The notes beneath the pieces are model-generated. The model was not told the origin of the DNA. It saw nothing but the letters and a program-made list of their open reading frames with translations, and made no database searches. Below, piece after piece: positions 38,980-49,794 of a stretch of DNA of 64,000 nucleotides; position 1 is the first letter of the stretch; every line of letters starts with the position of its first letter. Source of the stretch: Poriferisodalis sp965204195. Its GTDB lineage: Bacteria > Actinomycetota > Acidimicrobiia > Acidimicrobiales > Poriferisodalaceae. Position numbers and translations under genes: made by a program. The DNA is taken from NCBI RefSeq assembly GCF_965204195.1, contig NZ_OZ241975.1:2542001-2606000 (forward strand), read 5' to 3'.

Positions 38980-39044
38980 GTGTTTGCTCCTTGCCCGCTC
39001 TCGCGGGCGGTCGGGATCGTGGGGATCGGACGGGCGCGCAGTGC

Positions 39045-39812
39045 TCACGCCGAAGGCAGGGTCATGACGACGGTCACCATGACGACGGCGGAAGCCACAA
39101 CCGCGAGCAGCGAGGCGGATGCGCCTACTGAGCGGGCGAGGCGGTCGATGGATTCGCGGCGGCGGTCGTCCATGGCTCGCACCACGCGGTCCAGGACACG
39201 GTCGAGCAGTTGCGAGGCTGCGGCGCCTGAGCGCTCGGCAGCGTCCACGGTGCGCAGCAGCGAAGCCGTCGGCGAGTCGCCCAGTTGTGCCGCGACGGCA
39301 GCAAGCGGGTCGCGCCCGCCGAGCACGGCTGCGTTGACCGCGCCGGCGGCGGGCGCGAACGCCGGGTCGGTGACGCGCTCGGCTGCGTCGAGCACCGCCA
39401 CGCTGATCGGGTGCCCGGCCGCCACGAAGAGACGTATGCGGCGCAGCCACAGCAGCACAGCCGCGTCGGCGCGGCGCCGGTGACCGGCCAGCACAGCACC
39501 CGCCATCAGGCCCGGCACGGCCCACGCCGCCACCACGGCGGCCAGCAGCGACCATGCCAGCGCCGTCGCCGGCGAGGCCTCCCCGCTGTCTGACAGCCGA
39601 CCTGCGACAACGAAGCCGACAGCGATCGTGCAGACGGCCACGATCACCGTCAGGCTCGTGAGCCGCGCCGGGTTCCAGCCCAGAGCCGTCAGCCGGCGGC
39701 GGTTCCGGCGACGGCGCTCGCTCGACGCCAGCAGCCCGATTGCCGCACACGCGCCCACAGCGGCCATCAGCCACAGGCCGAGCGCACCCACCGGCGGCCA
39801 CGGCCCGCTCAT
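39045..39812 (-). CDS. tadC: TadC-like pilus platform protein
   Basis: 255 residues of the type II secretion F-domain family. Transmembrane helices at about 10-28, 50-70, 85-110 and the C-terminal end (SLLAVVASAVVMVTVVMTL), and the cytoplasmic helical core (FVAAGHPISVAVLDAAERV, DSPTASLLRTVDAAERSGAA). Start ATG 39812 overlaps the stop of a 17-codon micro-ORF. It should form the inner-membrane platform with TadB. Confidence 0.85.
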   Translation of the reverse strand: MSGPWPPVGALGLWLMAAVGACAAIGLLASSERRRRNRRRLTALGWNPARLTSLTVIVAVCTIAVGFVVAGRLSDSGEASPATALAWSLLAAVVAAWAVPGLMAGAVLAGHRRRADAAVLLWLRRIRLFVAAGHPISVAVLDAAERVTDPAFAPAAGAVNAAVLGGRDPLAAVAAQLGDSPTASLLRTVDAAERSGAAASQLLDRVLDRVVRAMDDRRRESIDRLARSVGASASLLAVVASAVVMVTVVMTLPSA

Positions 39813-39862
39813 CGCAGCATCTCCCCGGGCCGAAGGCGCCCGGCCGCGAACGGCACAGTCAT
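39809..39862 (-). CDS. 17-codon micro-ORF 2 between tadB and tadC
   Basis: MTVPFAAGRLRPGEMLR then stop. ATG 39862 overlaps the stop of micro-ORF 1 and its own TGA overlaps the tadC ATG (ATGA). It contains a GGGGAG motif 8-9 nt before the tadC start and probably serves as a coupling leader. Confidence 0.45.
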   Translation of the reverse strand: MTVPFAAGRLRPGEMLR

Positions 39863-39920
39863 CGGGGCATCTCCCCAAGCCGATGACAGCCCCCGCCGGG
39901 CGGCACCGTCACCGGAGCAT
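39810..39920. repeat. 50-bp tandem duplication at the tadB/tadC junction
   Basis: The block gcatctccc (GGGAGATGC in gene sense) recurs at 39817, 39867 and 39917 with an exact 50-bp period, each time followed in gene sense by a stop/start overlap (GTGA, ATGA, ATGA). The copies have diverged outside the motif. Confidence 0.8.
39859..39912 (-). CDS. 17-codon micro-ORF 1 between tadB and tadC
   Basis: VTVPPGGGCHRLGEMPR then stop. GTG 39912 overlaps the tadB stop (GTGA) and its TGA overlaps the ATG of micro-ORF 2 (ATGA). The end (GEMPR) parallels the tadB C-terminus (WEMLR) and micro-ORF 2 (GEMLR), showing common origin. Confidence 0.45.
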   Translation of the reverse strand: MTVPPGGGCHRLGEMPR

Positions 39921-40675
39921 CTCCCAGGCCGCGCTGAGCGGCCGGGCGCTGACTGCCACGGCGACCGCGACGGCGGCCAGTCCGATGCGGTGCCCCTGTG
40001 CACCCGACAGCCACGCCCATGCGTCAGGGCTGACCAGCGCGCTGCCGAGGGCGACCGCGGCGCCGAGGACGGCGGCGAGCCCGAGCTGGGGCAGGTTGGC
40101 AGCGACGTGACGATGAAAATGGCGCGCCGTCGCGGCGGCCTCTGCGGCCTCGGCTTCCAGCACCCCCAAGATCGGCACCCACTGGCCGCCGCTCGCCGCG
40201 GCGACCGCCACGACATCGGCCAGCCAGGCGGCGACGGCGCCGTCACTGCCGGTTGCGAACTGTTGCGCCGCGGCCTCAACCCCCACGCTGCGGCATTCGT
40301 CGACGAGCTTGGCGGCTGTCTGGGCGATCGGCCCGCTGGCCAGCGGCGCTGAGGTCTCGAGTGCGTCCACCACCGTGCGCGAAACCTGCGCCTGGTTGGC
40401 GAGGATCGCCGCGAACTGCGCCACGGATTCTGCTGCGCTGACACGCTGGCGGCTGCGGACGATGCACGCGCCGCACCACGCACCGATGCCGACCACAGCG
40501 CCTGCGAGGCCAGCCGCCGTCGGCCCGAAGGCCAGTCCGGCTACGAATGCAGCTGCTCCAGTGATGAAGAGGGGCCAGCGGGGCGATTCCTCGCCGCGCG
40601 CACGGGCCCGGCGGCCGGTGCCGAGCAGCAGCCACAGCGCGGCTGCGCATCCCGCTGCGCCGAGTGCCGCGAACT

Positions 40676-40682
<7 letters not shown>
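39909..40682 (-). CDS. tadB: TadB-like pilus platform protein
   Basis: 257 residues, second F-domain protein of the Tad system. Hydrophobic N-terminal helices (LGAAGCAAALWLLLGT, LFITGAAAFVAGLAFG, GLAGAVVGIGAWCGA), a cytoplasmic helical domain (LANQAQVSRTVVDALETSA, VAVAAASGGQWVPILGVLEAE) and C-terminal membrane helices. The GTG start overlaps the TadA stop by 7 bp. Confidence 0.85.
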
Positions 40683-42751
<2,069 letters not shown>

Positions 42752-42754
42752 GTC

Positions 42755-43531
42755 TCAGCCCCCCGCCGACTCGGCGGGCTGAGTCGGCGGCGTCTCGCTG
42801 CCAAATCCCGTCGCAGAGTCACCGACGAATCCAAACGGCGCCTGGCTGCCGTGTCCGTCAGGCGCTTGGCTGCTGAACGCCGACGGGACCGTGCTGGTGG
42901 CGCCCGTCGATCGGCACGCGGGCCAGCCGTCGGGCGGCGCCGGCCACACGACCAGCCCGTCGAGCTCGGCAGCGCGCGCATAGCGCGCAGCGTCGGCTGC
43001 ATCGACGTGAACCACGATGCTTCCGTCTGCACCGCCTGCCAGCGTCGTCACGTCGAGTGCGCAGCCGCCCAGCACGCCGGCCACGACGGCACGGCTGCCA
43101 GCACGCGGACCGGGCTCGGGCCACGCGGAGGTGTCCGCGCTCAGGCGCAGAGCAGTGCTTGCGCCAGCCGCAGCGCCGGGCGAACCCAGCAGGGCCGGCG
43201 TGACGAACGTCCCCGCAGGGACGTCGAAAGCCACGACGCTGCCGGCTATGGCGTCCGGGTCGGCAAACCGGCCGACGAGATCCTGCGGGATCTCCACTGC
43301 TTCGAAGGCGCTTGGCGGCTGGCCTGCGAGCCACGCCTCCGACGTCACTGCCACGAGCGCTCGCGGCGGCTCTTGGTGCGGGCGGCCCCACAGCCAGATC
43401 GCTGCCACGACGACGGCCACGATCACTGCGGCAACGCCAAGCCGCCACGGTTCGATGCCGGCGCGCTGCCCGCCTAGCGGGGCGGACGCCGAGTCGTCGA
43501 CGCCGAAGCCGGGGCGGGCAGGCATCGTCAC
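42755..43531 (-). CDS. CpaB/SAF-like pilus assembly protein
   Basis: 258 residues. GTG 43531 overlaps the previous stop (GTGA). One transmembrane helix (about 30-50, LGVAAVIVAVVVAAIWLWG) is followed by a SAF-like beta domain (ALVAVTSEAWLAGQPPSAFEA, FDVPAGTFVTPALLG) as in CpaB/FlgA proteins, then a Ser/Gly/Pro-rich tail. CpaB normally supports the outer-membrane secretin; in this Gram-positive setting its role is unclear, probably stabilising the pilus outside the membrane. Confidence 0.7.
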   Translation of the reverse strand: MTMPARPGFGVDDSASAPLGGQRAGIEPWRLGVAAVIVAVVVAAIWLWGRPHQEPPRALVAVTSEAWLAGQPPSAFEAVEIPQDLVGRFADPDAIAGSVVAFDVPAGTFVTPALLGSPGAAAGASTALRLSADTSAWPEPGPRAGSRAVVAGVLGGCALDVTTLAGGADGSIVVHVDAADAARYARAAELDGLVVWPAPPDGWPACRSTGATSTVPSAFSSQAPDGHGSQAPFGFVGDSATGFGSETPPTQPAESAGG

Positions 43532-45972
43532 GAGCCGCTCCCGTCGCCGGTGAGGGTCACGCGGCCGTCGGCGTAGTCGCCGACCGAGCGAATCCATTCG
43601 ATGCCTTCGTCGAGCGTGATCCAGCAATCGGCATCCGTTCCCAGCGGGTCGTCACCGGGCTCGGCACGCCGCGGGCTGCCCGAGCCGGGCACTGGTTGCA
43701 AACACACCTGTGCCGACCAGACGTATGCGCCCGGAATGCTCAGCACCCACGCGCAATCGGTGCGAGCCGATGGCGTCAAACGGGACTGCCTGACAGTGCA
43801 GGTTGCATCGAGCTCCACCGGGTTGGCTCGCCACCGCCGCACTGTCTGTTGCTGCTGCGGGCTGAGCGCATCCCAGCGAGCGACGAGGTGCTGGGTGCCG
43901 TCGATGGGGTGGTCGTCGGCCGCCATGCGAGCGCGGTCCGCCGGGTCCCACGGCTGCAGCTCTGACCAAGTGGTGCGCACCGATGTCGCCACCCAATTGC
44001 AATGGCCGTCAGCCACATCCAGGGATCCGGCCGTCTCCATCCAGCCGCGCCCCGGTGCTGTCTGCAAGTACGCACCGCCGCCGGGCATGTCCGTCTGATG
44101 CTCGCGCCGACCCGCAGCCACCACGTTCGACTTCCAGGTCAGCTCGTCGGCATCGGCCCCGAGCAGCGACTCCGGCGGCAGCAGATCGCACTCGGGAACC
44201 GGCGGCGGTTCCGTGTCGACGGGGCGCTCGGGCCCGGGCGGGCCAACCGGGTCATCATCGACCGGGTCATCATCGACCGGGTCACCGTCAACCGGGTCGT
44301 CCTCCTCGTCCTGTTCCCTTTCCGTCGTCGTGGTCGTCGTGGGGGCAGTCGTGGTCGTCGGGGGCGGCTCTTCATCGTCTTCGGGCGCTGGCAGGCAGGC
44401 GTAGTCGTAGGAGCCGTTGATGCGCGTTTGCACGTACCGCGGCAGGGTTCCGAAACTCGAGCAGTCGAAGATGCACACCCGGTAGGTCTCCGCGCCGCGG
44501 TGCGGGTGAGCGTGTTGCTGTATCTGCGTGTTTGCCAGCTCGCCGATCGCCGGGCAATAGGTGCGGATAGTGGTCTCTTCGCAGTCGCCGGGCGTCGTGC
44601 ACTTGTTGAGCAGATCGCTCTCGGTAACGCAGCTGCCGCCGTGATCGCGCCGGTACGTCGTGCCCTCGATGCCGTCGCAGACATCGGGATCGCTGTCCCA
44701 GGTGCGGCCCGGCAGCTCATCGCAGGGCACATACGAGAGCAGGCCATTCGCACAGCGGTGGATGCCGAGCTCGGCGAGCCGCTCGTCGCTCTCGCCGGCC
44801 AGGCGGTGCAGCGGCCTCGCACCGCCGTCGGGGCTGTCGTCGGGACCGCCGCTGCCTTCCTGCTCGGCGCCGGTGTCGGGGTTCGAGCCGGGCGCCGACG
44901 ACTGGCATGTCAGCACCGACGGACCGGTGCCGCCCAGCGCATCGCCGTAGCGGGGCACCGAGCCCGACGGACAGCTCTGCGTCGGCGCTGTGGACGGCGG
45001 GCCGAGGACGGTGCGCGAGCACTGGCGCCCGGCGGCCTGCCAGCCCGACGGGCACGGACCCCGAGTCACCGACGTGGTCACCCACTCCACCACGGCTTCG
45101 TTGATCGGCACTGTGGTGTAGTGGATCGTGGGCACCCGGTCCCAGTAGCCGGTCTCGCGTGTCTCATAGACGGGGTCTTCGCTCCAGTAACCGGGAATGG
45201 TCGTCGTGTGCGTCGTCCGCCACTCGTAGACAGGAACCTCGGTAGTGACGGTCTTGGTGATCGGCGGGCCCGGAACGCAGCACTCGAGACGGGTGCGCGT
45301 CTCCGTGCGCGTCGTGGTGACCGTTTGGTTCCAGCACTGCCGGCCCGCGACCGGGTCGTACGAGCATCGGCGCACAACCCGCTTGGTGCTGACTGTCGCC
45401 TCGTAGTTGACCTTGTAGAGCACTTCTGGCCCGGGGCGGGTCACTACCCTCGACTTGGTACGAGTGCCCACCTGCACCCGCACCGGCGGCACGAGCGGCT
45501 CGACCACCCTGCGCGCCGGAACCCAGCGGCGGTTCGTGCCGGTCTGGACGGTCTTGGTGCCAGTGGGTATCCATACTTTGGCGTAGGTGGTGTGGCTGTA
45601 CGCCTGCCGGGTGCGGCCGGTGTCGACGTTCCTCGTCACCTTCCTCTGGCACACATGGCCGCCGTACTCGCCGGGAACCCGCACCGATCCCCCCGAGCAG
45701 CTCGACGGTCGAAGCACGGTCTCGGTGCGCAGCGTCAGGCACTGCCCGCCCGAGCTGTCGAGAGCCATCCCCGCGGGGCAGCTCAGCACCGGCGCCACCG
45801 ACGTCTGCGCAACGGCAGGGTCGTCGAACCCATGTGGCGCGACCAGCACCGCCGTCGCCATGAGCGCTCCCGCAGACCAGCGGGCTGCCACGCGAGCGAG
45901 TCGGCCGCGGGCGGATCGGCCGTCGATTCCCGGGGTCTCGCCGGGCGACACCAACGCTTCGCCGCCGCTCAT
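43528..45972 (-). CDS. Large Cys-rich secreted protein of the Tad operon
   Basis: 814 residues. After a basic N-terminus and a signal-peptide-like segment (AGALMATAVLVAPHGF, ending AVAQ) come about 270 residues rich in Thr, Arg and aromatic residues with repeating motifs (TVTTTRTETRTRLECC, TTEVPVYEWRTTHTTTIPGYW), then Cys-rich segments (CPSGW, CSSFG), a Thr run and a DPVD-DPVD acidic repeat (15-bp DNA units at about 44250-44300), and a C-terminal domain. No known family recognised. Coupling by ATGA to the lipoprotein upstream and by GTGA to the SAF-like gene downstream places it in the pilus machinery, perhaps as a tip or anchoring protein. Confidence 0.7.
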   Translation of the reverse strand: MSGGEALVSPGETPGIDGRSARGRLARVAARWSAGALMATAVLVAPHGFDDPAVAQTSVAPVLSCPAGMALDSSGGQCLTLRTETVLRPSSCSGGSVRVPGEYGGHVCQRKVTRNVDTGRTRQAYSHTTYAKVWIPTGTKTVQTGTNRRWVPARRVVEPLVPPVRVQVGTRTKSRVVTRPGPEVLYKVNYEATVSTKRVVRRCSYDPVAGRQCWNQTVTTTRTETRTRLECCVPGPPITKTVTTEVPVYEWRTTHTTTIPGYWSEDPVYETRETGYWDRVPTIHYTTVPINEAVVEWVTTSVTRGPCPSGWQAAGRQCSRTVLGPPSTAPTQSCPSGSVPRYGDALGGTGPSVLTCQSSAPGSNPDTGAEQEGSGGPDDSPDGGARPLHRLAGESDERLAELGIHRCANGLLSYVPCDELPGRTWDSDPDVCDGIEGTTYRRDHGGSCVTESDLLNKCTTPGDCEETTIRTYCPAIGELANTQIQQHAHPHRGAETYRVCIFDCSSFGTLPRYVQTRINGSYDYACLPAPEDDEEPPPTTTTAPTTTTTTEREQDEEDDPVDGDPVDDDPVDDDPVGPPGPERPVDTEPPPVPECDLLPPESLLGADADELTWKSNVVAAGRREHQTDMPGGGAYLQTAPGRGWMETAGSLDVADGHCNWVATSVRTTWSELQPWDPADRARMAADDHPIDGTQHLVARWDALSPQQQQTVRRWRANPVELDATCTVRQSRLTPSARTDCAWVLSIPGAYVWSAQVCLQPVPGSGSPRRAEPGDDPLGTDADCWITLDEGIEWIRSVGDYADGRVTLTGDGSGS

Positions 45973-47981
45973 GACGTCTCTCCGGCGGACTCTGCGACCG
46001 GCTCGCCGTCACGCGTTCTGGCCCAAGAAGCACTCGACACGTCAGCCAGCGGTTCGGCTTGGGGCCACCAGTAGCGGTCCGATGGCGACGGCCAGCTGGC
46101 CGCGGGGCACGGCGGCATCGGGCGCGGGTAGGAATGGCCGTCGGGGGTCTGGGGCAGCGACCCTGGCGGCCATGGCTTCTTCGGCCGTCGCTCGGCCGGC
46201 TGTCCGGTCTGGCGTTGCAGCGTCTCGGCAATGGCGCCCGCGTCGGGCTCACAGCCGAGAATCTGCTCGAAGGACTTGAAGGGCGAGAGGTACATGCGCT
46301 CGTGCCAGCTCACGCCCGGCGCCCACTGCGTGGCGGAGAGTTCCCAGTCGACGACCGGCGAGCTCGCCGCCGCCTGTGACAGCGCGTCCCACTGCGCGGG
46401 CGTGCACCGGTCCTTCAGCGAGGGCCGCACCAGCTCCCCGTCGACCAGTGCTCCGACGGGGATGCCCGTGGCGCACCAGAACTCCAGGTGCCAGTTGTGG
46501 TCCCGGTGCGCCCGCCACGCTTCGGGTTGGGGCACCTCCACCCATTCGCGGACGGCGATCCACTGATTGCGAACGCCCGAGCCCCACGCTCGCGGCTCAG
46601 CCCAATCGACTGAAGCAGCGTGGTCATCTTTGGCCCGGCCGAGCCACTGCACCGCACTGGAGAAGGCGCCGCTGTCGCAGTCGCCCTCGAACAGGGCATT
46701 GCGCAGCACCCGGTAGCTGAGACGCGACCAGGTGAGCCACATGGCCTCGACCCGCGCCAGATGATCGGTGCCGGCATCGAGACGCTCGCCCGTCGACGCG
46801 TCCACCAGGAAGGACCGCCCGGGCCGATGGCAGACCACCGCCAGTGCGTGCCCGGCAGCACTGAGATCGGCCACCCAGGCCCGCTCGACGGGCGGCGTGG
46901 TGAAGCTCAGCCGGAGGCCGCGCGCCCACAGCGACTCGAGCTGGCGCGTGCGGTGCGACTCGGTGTAGACGCCGGGGATGATCGTGGCCAGGTCGCTGCA
47001 CGCTTCCCACAGCGTCTCGGGTCCAGTGCTCACGACGGCATGGCCCACCAGCGAGTCGGTCACCGCCCCCTGTGCTGCGCGGCGCGTCAGCCAGCGTTTC
47101 GCCTGTGCCGACCAGTCGCCGGGGAAGAACCCTGTGTCGGTCAGGCTGTGGCCGCCGAGCGCCAGCTCCATCGGCTCGCCAGGGCTGTAGACGAGCAGCT
47201 TGGCGACGTCGTTGACGGTGGTGCCCCACGAGTGCATCGGCCGGCCCCCGGGCGAGCGCATGCCGGTGATGAATGCCTCGATCGCGACAGCGGCTCGATC
47301 CTGGCCGGCATCTGTGCCGCCGGGGTCCACGCCGAGCGCTGCCGGTGTGGGATGCGGGGGGCACAGCGATACGTGGTCGTAGGCGACGCTGCGATCAGCG
47401 CTGAGACGGGTCTCGTAGTCGAGTCCCGCAGGATCGACTGCCAACTCCCACGCCGTCTCGGTGCCTCCGCGCCGGCGTGCCACCCGAGTCCCCTCGGCAA
47501 ACGCTGTCCGCGTTTCCGGCAGGTAGGGCGGCATCGCCTCCCACTGCGCCCGTTGAGCGACGACGTAGTCGTGACCTCGCCCGACATCGCCGAGCAGTTG
47601 CGAGTGCGAACCGGCTACAACCGGCTGACTGTGCCGTCCTGGGTCGGGATGCGGCGCGGCGTACGGCGGCCACGGAACCCAGATACGGCCGCCGCCTATC
47701 TCGGCGGCCGGCTGCAGTTCGAGCGGCCGATGGTGCTCCCGCGAGATCGGGTACTCGCCGTTGCCCGCCACAATCGGCCGTGTCTCGCCGGCAGGTCGAT
47801 CGCCCAACGCGGTGCCCTGTTTCCCATCGGTGTCATCGGCGTTGTCGCTTCTGATGTCGCCGGCGTCGGCCGTGATGGACGGACCCGGATCGACTGGCGC
47901 GCCGCCGTCGCCGCTGCACGCCGCTGCGAGCACCGCCAGTGCACCCAGAATCGCCACGCTGCCGTGTCGTCGAATGGCCAT
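45969..47981 (-). CDS. Large lipoprotein, first gene of the Tad operon
   Basis: 670 residues. The signal peptide ends with a clear lipobox (LAVLAAACSGDG), so the mature protein should be lipid-anchored. AGGAG lies 8 nt before ATG 47981. The body contains many Trp and Pro residues (RIWVPWPPYAAPHPD, WGSGVRNQWIAVREW) and no recognised enzyme motif. Its stop overlaps the start of the Cys-rich gene (ATGA). It probably forms an extracytoplasmic part of the Tad apparatus. Confidence 0.75.
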   Translation of the reverse strand: MAIRRHGSVAILGALAVLAAACSGDGGAPVDPGPSITADAGDIRSDNADDTDGKQGTALGDRPAGETRPIVAGNGEYPISREHHRPLELQPAAEIGGGRIWVPWPPYAAPHPDPGRHSQPVVAGSHSQLLGDVGRGHDYVVAQRAQWEAMPPYLPETRTAFAEGTRVARRRGGTETAWELAVDPAGLDYETRLSADRSVAYDHVSLCPPHPTPAALGVDPGGTDAGQDRAAVAIEAFITGMRSPGGRPMHSWGTTVNDVAKLLVYSPGEPMELALGGHSLTDTGFFPGDWSAQAKRWLTRRAAQGAVTDSLVGHAVVSTGPETLWEACSDLATIIPGVYTESHRTRQLESLWARGLRLSFTTPPVERAWVADLSAAGHALAVVCHRPGRSFLVDASTGERLDAGTDHLARVEAMWLTWSRLSYRVLRNALFEGDCDSGAFSSAVQWLGRAKDDHAASVDWAEPRAWGSGVRNQWIAVREWVEVPQPEAWRAHRDHNWHLEFWCATGIPVGALVDGELVRPSLKDRCTPAQWDALSQAAASSPVVDWELSATQWAPGVSWHERMYLSPFKSFEQILGCEPDAGAIAETLQRQTGQPAERRPKKPWPPGSLPQTPDGHSYPRPMPPCPAASWPSPSDRYWWPQAEPLADVSSASWARTRDGEPVAESAGETS

Positions 47982-48069
47982 CGCTCGGCTCCTGCGAACT
48001 CGTCGTGTGAAGTCACCGTCGCGGGCGGGTCGTTCTGTCGAGTCCGCTGCGAGGAGACACAGCGAGTTC

Positions 48070-48122
48070 TAGACGCGTTGTATTAACTCATTCCAATTAT
48101 TTTCAATCTATTTGATTTCAGC
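48070..48122. promoter_or_regulatory. AT-rich segment between nusB and the Tad operon, probable promoter region
   Basis: In a window otherwise very GC-rich, this segment (ttgtattaactcattccaat and following) is strongly AT-rich and abuts the nusB stop. On the minus strand it offers TTGAAA followed after 15 bp by TAATAC, a short-spaced promoter candidate about 100 bp before the lipoprotein start. It also marks the left border of the block that separates nusB from pyrR. Confidence 0.4.
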
Positions 48123-48540
48123 CGTTGTCGGCGGCTGCCAAGACGCCGTTCACCAAGGCGCCGCTGCGATCGGTGGCGCCCAGCCGGTGTGCCAGCTCGA
48201 CGGCTTCGTTGATTACTACCGCTGCGGGGGCCGCCCCTCGTTCGAGTTCGAAGAGGCCTTGCAGCAGGATCAGCCGATCGCACGCACCGAGGCGCTCGGG
48301 GGTCCAACCCACGTTGAGCAGCTCGGCGAGCCGCTGAGTCAGCGCATCGCGCTGGGCGGCGACGCCGGTGGCCAGCTCGAGCGCGAACGGGTCGAGATCG
48401 CTGACCTGCTCGGCAAGCACATCGGCCAGCTCGCACGACTTCATCTCGGCCTCATACAGCAGCTCCACCGAGCGCTGGCGTGCCTCTCGGCGGCGGGTCG
48501 GCTCGTCGGGAGCGGCGAAGGGGTCGCTCGGGCGGCGCAT
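48118..48540 (-). CDS. nusB: Transcription antitermination factor NusB
   Basis: 140 residues. RNA-binding antitermination factor for rRNA operons. Motifs: RRREARQRSVELLYEAEM near the start, and RLILLQGLFELERGAAPAAVVINEAVELAHRLG, the NusB signature. Follows efp by about 40 bp. In many actinobacteria pyrR is the next gene; here the Tad block intervenes. Confidence 0.94.
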   Translation of the reverse strand: MRRPSDPFAAPDEPTRRREARQRSVELLYEAEMKSCELADVLAEQVSDLDPFALELATGVAAQRDALTQRLAELLNVGWTPERLGACDRLILLQGLFELERGAAPAAVVINEAVELAHRLGATDRSGALVNGVLAAADNG

Positions 48541-48578
48541 GGCGGTGGGCTCGAGCCCGTATCGGCGACCCGGCGGCG

Positions 48579-49145
48579 TCAGCCGCGGGCCCGCTCGATG
48601 TAGTCGCCGCTGCGGGTGTCCACCTTCAACCGCTCGCCGGTCTCGATGAACAGCGGCACCTGCACCACCAATCCGGTGGACATCGTGGCCGGCTTGCGCG
48701 CACCCGACACCCGGTCGCCCTGCACGCCGGGGTCGGTGTCGGCCACTTCCAGCACCACCGATGCGGGCAGCTCCACGCCCAGCACCTCGTCGCCGTACCG
48801 CACCACCGTGGCCATCTCGCCCTCCACCAAGAAGTTCGTGGCGCTACCGGCCGCCGTGCGGCTGACCGGGAGCTGTTCGTAGCTGTCGATGTCCATGAAC
48901 ACCAGCGAGTCGCCGTCGGCGTACAGGTACTGCATGTCGCGCTGGTCGATGACCGCTCGCTCCATGCGCTCGCCCGCCCGGAAGGTGCGCTCGAGCGTGG
49001 CGCCGGTGCGGACGTTCTTCAGCGTGGTGCGCACGAACGCACCGCCCTTGCCCGGCTTGACGTGCTGGAACTCGGTGAGCTGGAACAGCCCGTCGGCGAG
49101 GTCGAGCGTCATGCCGTTGCGGAAGTCGGCGGTGGAGATGGCCAT
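48579..49145 (-). CDS. efp: Elongation factor P
   Basis: 188 residues, three beta-barrel domains. Rescues ribosomes stalled at polyproline. The tip loop reads HVKPGKGGAFVRTTLKN with the Lys that is modified in some bacteria. Also seen: QYLYADGDSLVFMDIDSYEQ and the C-terminal signature LKVDTRSGDYIERARG. No modification enzyme (EpmA or YmfI) is adjacent. The window's many Pro-rich proteins make EF-P relevant. Confidence 0.96.
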   Translation of the reverse strand: MAISTADFRNGMTLDLADGLFQLTEFQHVKPGKGGAFVRTTLKNVRTGATLERTFRAGERMERAVIDQRDMQYLYADGDSLVFMDIDSYEQLPVSRTAAGSATNFLVEGEMATVVRYGDEVLGVELPASVVLEVADTDPGVQGDRVSGARKPATMSTGLVVQVPLFIETGERLKVDTRSGDYIERARG

Positions 49146-49297
49146 GTCAACCTCGCAGGGTCAGGCGCCGGAACGCCGCTCGACGGTGAGCGTTCGCCGG
49201 CGGCTGCAGAATCGACTTTCTGCGTGTAATGGTGCCGCCCACGGCGGCATTTCTGCACTCAGAACGACCGGCGGGACGCTACCGGCGGGGGCTGCGC

Positions 49298-49786
49298 TCA
49301 CGACGGGCCTTGGGATTCGCTGCTGGGATCCGAGCCCTCGCTGTCCACAGCGGCCGCATCGATGGCCAAGGCGACGGCCCGCGGGTAACCAGCGCCGCCC
49401 TCGCCGGCGACACGGGCCACCGCCAGCGATTCCACTACTGAGAGGTGACGCCACGGTTCTCGCTCGCGGGGCTCGGACAGGTGCAGCTCCACGATCGGGC
49501 CCTCGAATGCGGCGAGCGCGTCGTGCAGTGACCAGCCGTAGTGGGTGAGCGCGCCGGGGTTCACCACGATGGCTTCGACCCGACCGATGCCCGCGTGCAC
49601 GGCATCGACCAGTTCGCCCTCGTGGTTGCTCTGGCGGTGTTCGAGGTCCCAGCCGCGCTCGGTTGCGGCCCGGCGGGCGGCACGCACGTGATCGAGCAGC
49701 GTGTCGGTGCCGTAGATCTCGGGCTGGCGGGTGCCCAGCAGGTTCAGGTTCGGGCCCGACAGCAGCAGCACGACATGGCGAGGCAT
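49298..49786 (-). CDS. aroQ: 3-dehydroquinate dehydratase, type II
   Basis: 162 residues. Third step of the shikimate pathway. Motifs: LLSGPNLNLLGTRQPEIYG, the catalytic-His region EHRQSNHEGELVDAVHAG, VVNPGALTHYGWSLHDAL and PIVELHLSEPREREPWRHLSV. A C-terminal extension of about 20 residues (DSEGSDPSSESQGPS) is unusual. Lies 9 bp after aroB. Confidence 0.94.
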   Translation of the reverse strand: MPRHVVLLLSGPNLNLLGTRQPEIYGTDTLLDHVRAARRAATERGWDLEHRQSNHEGELVDAVHAGIGRVEAIVVNPGALTHYGWSLHDALAAFEGPIVELHLSEPREREPWRHLSVVESLAVARVAGEGGAGYPRAVALAIDAAAVDSEGSDPSSESQGPS

Positions 49787-49794
49787 GGCGGCGA

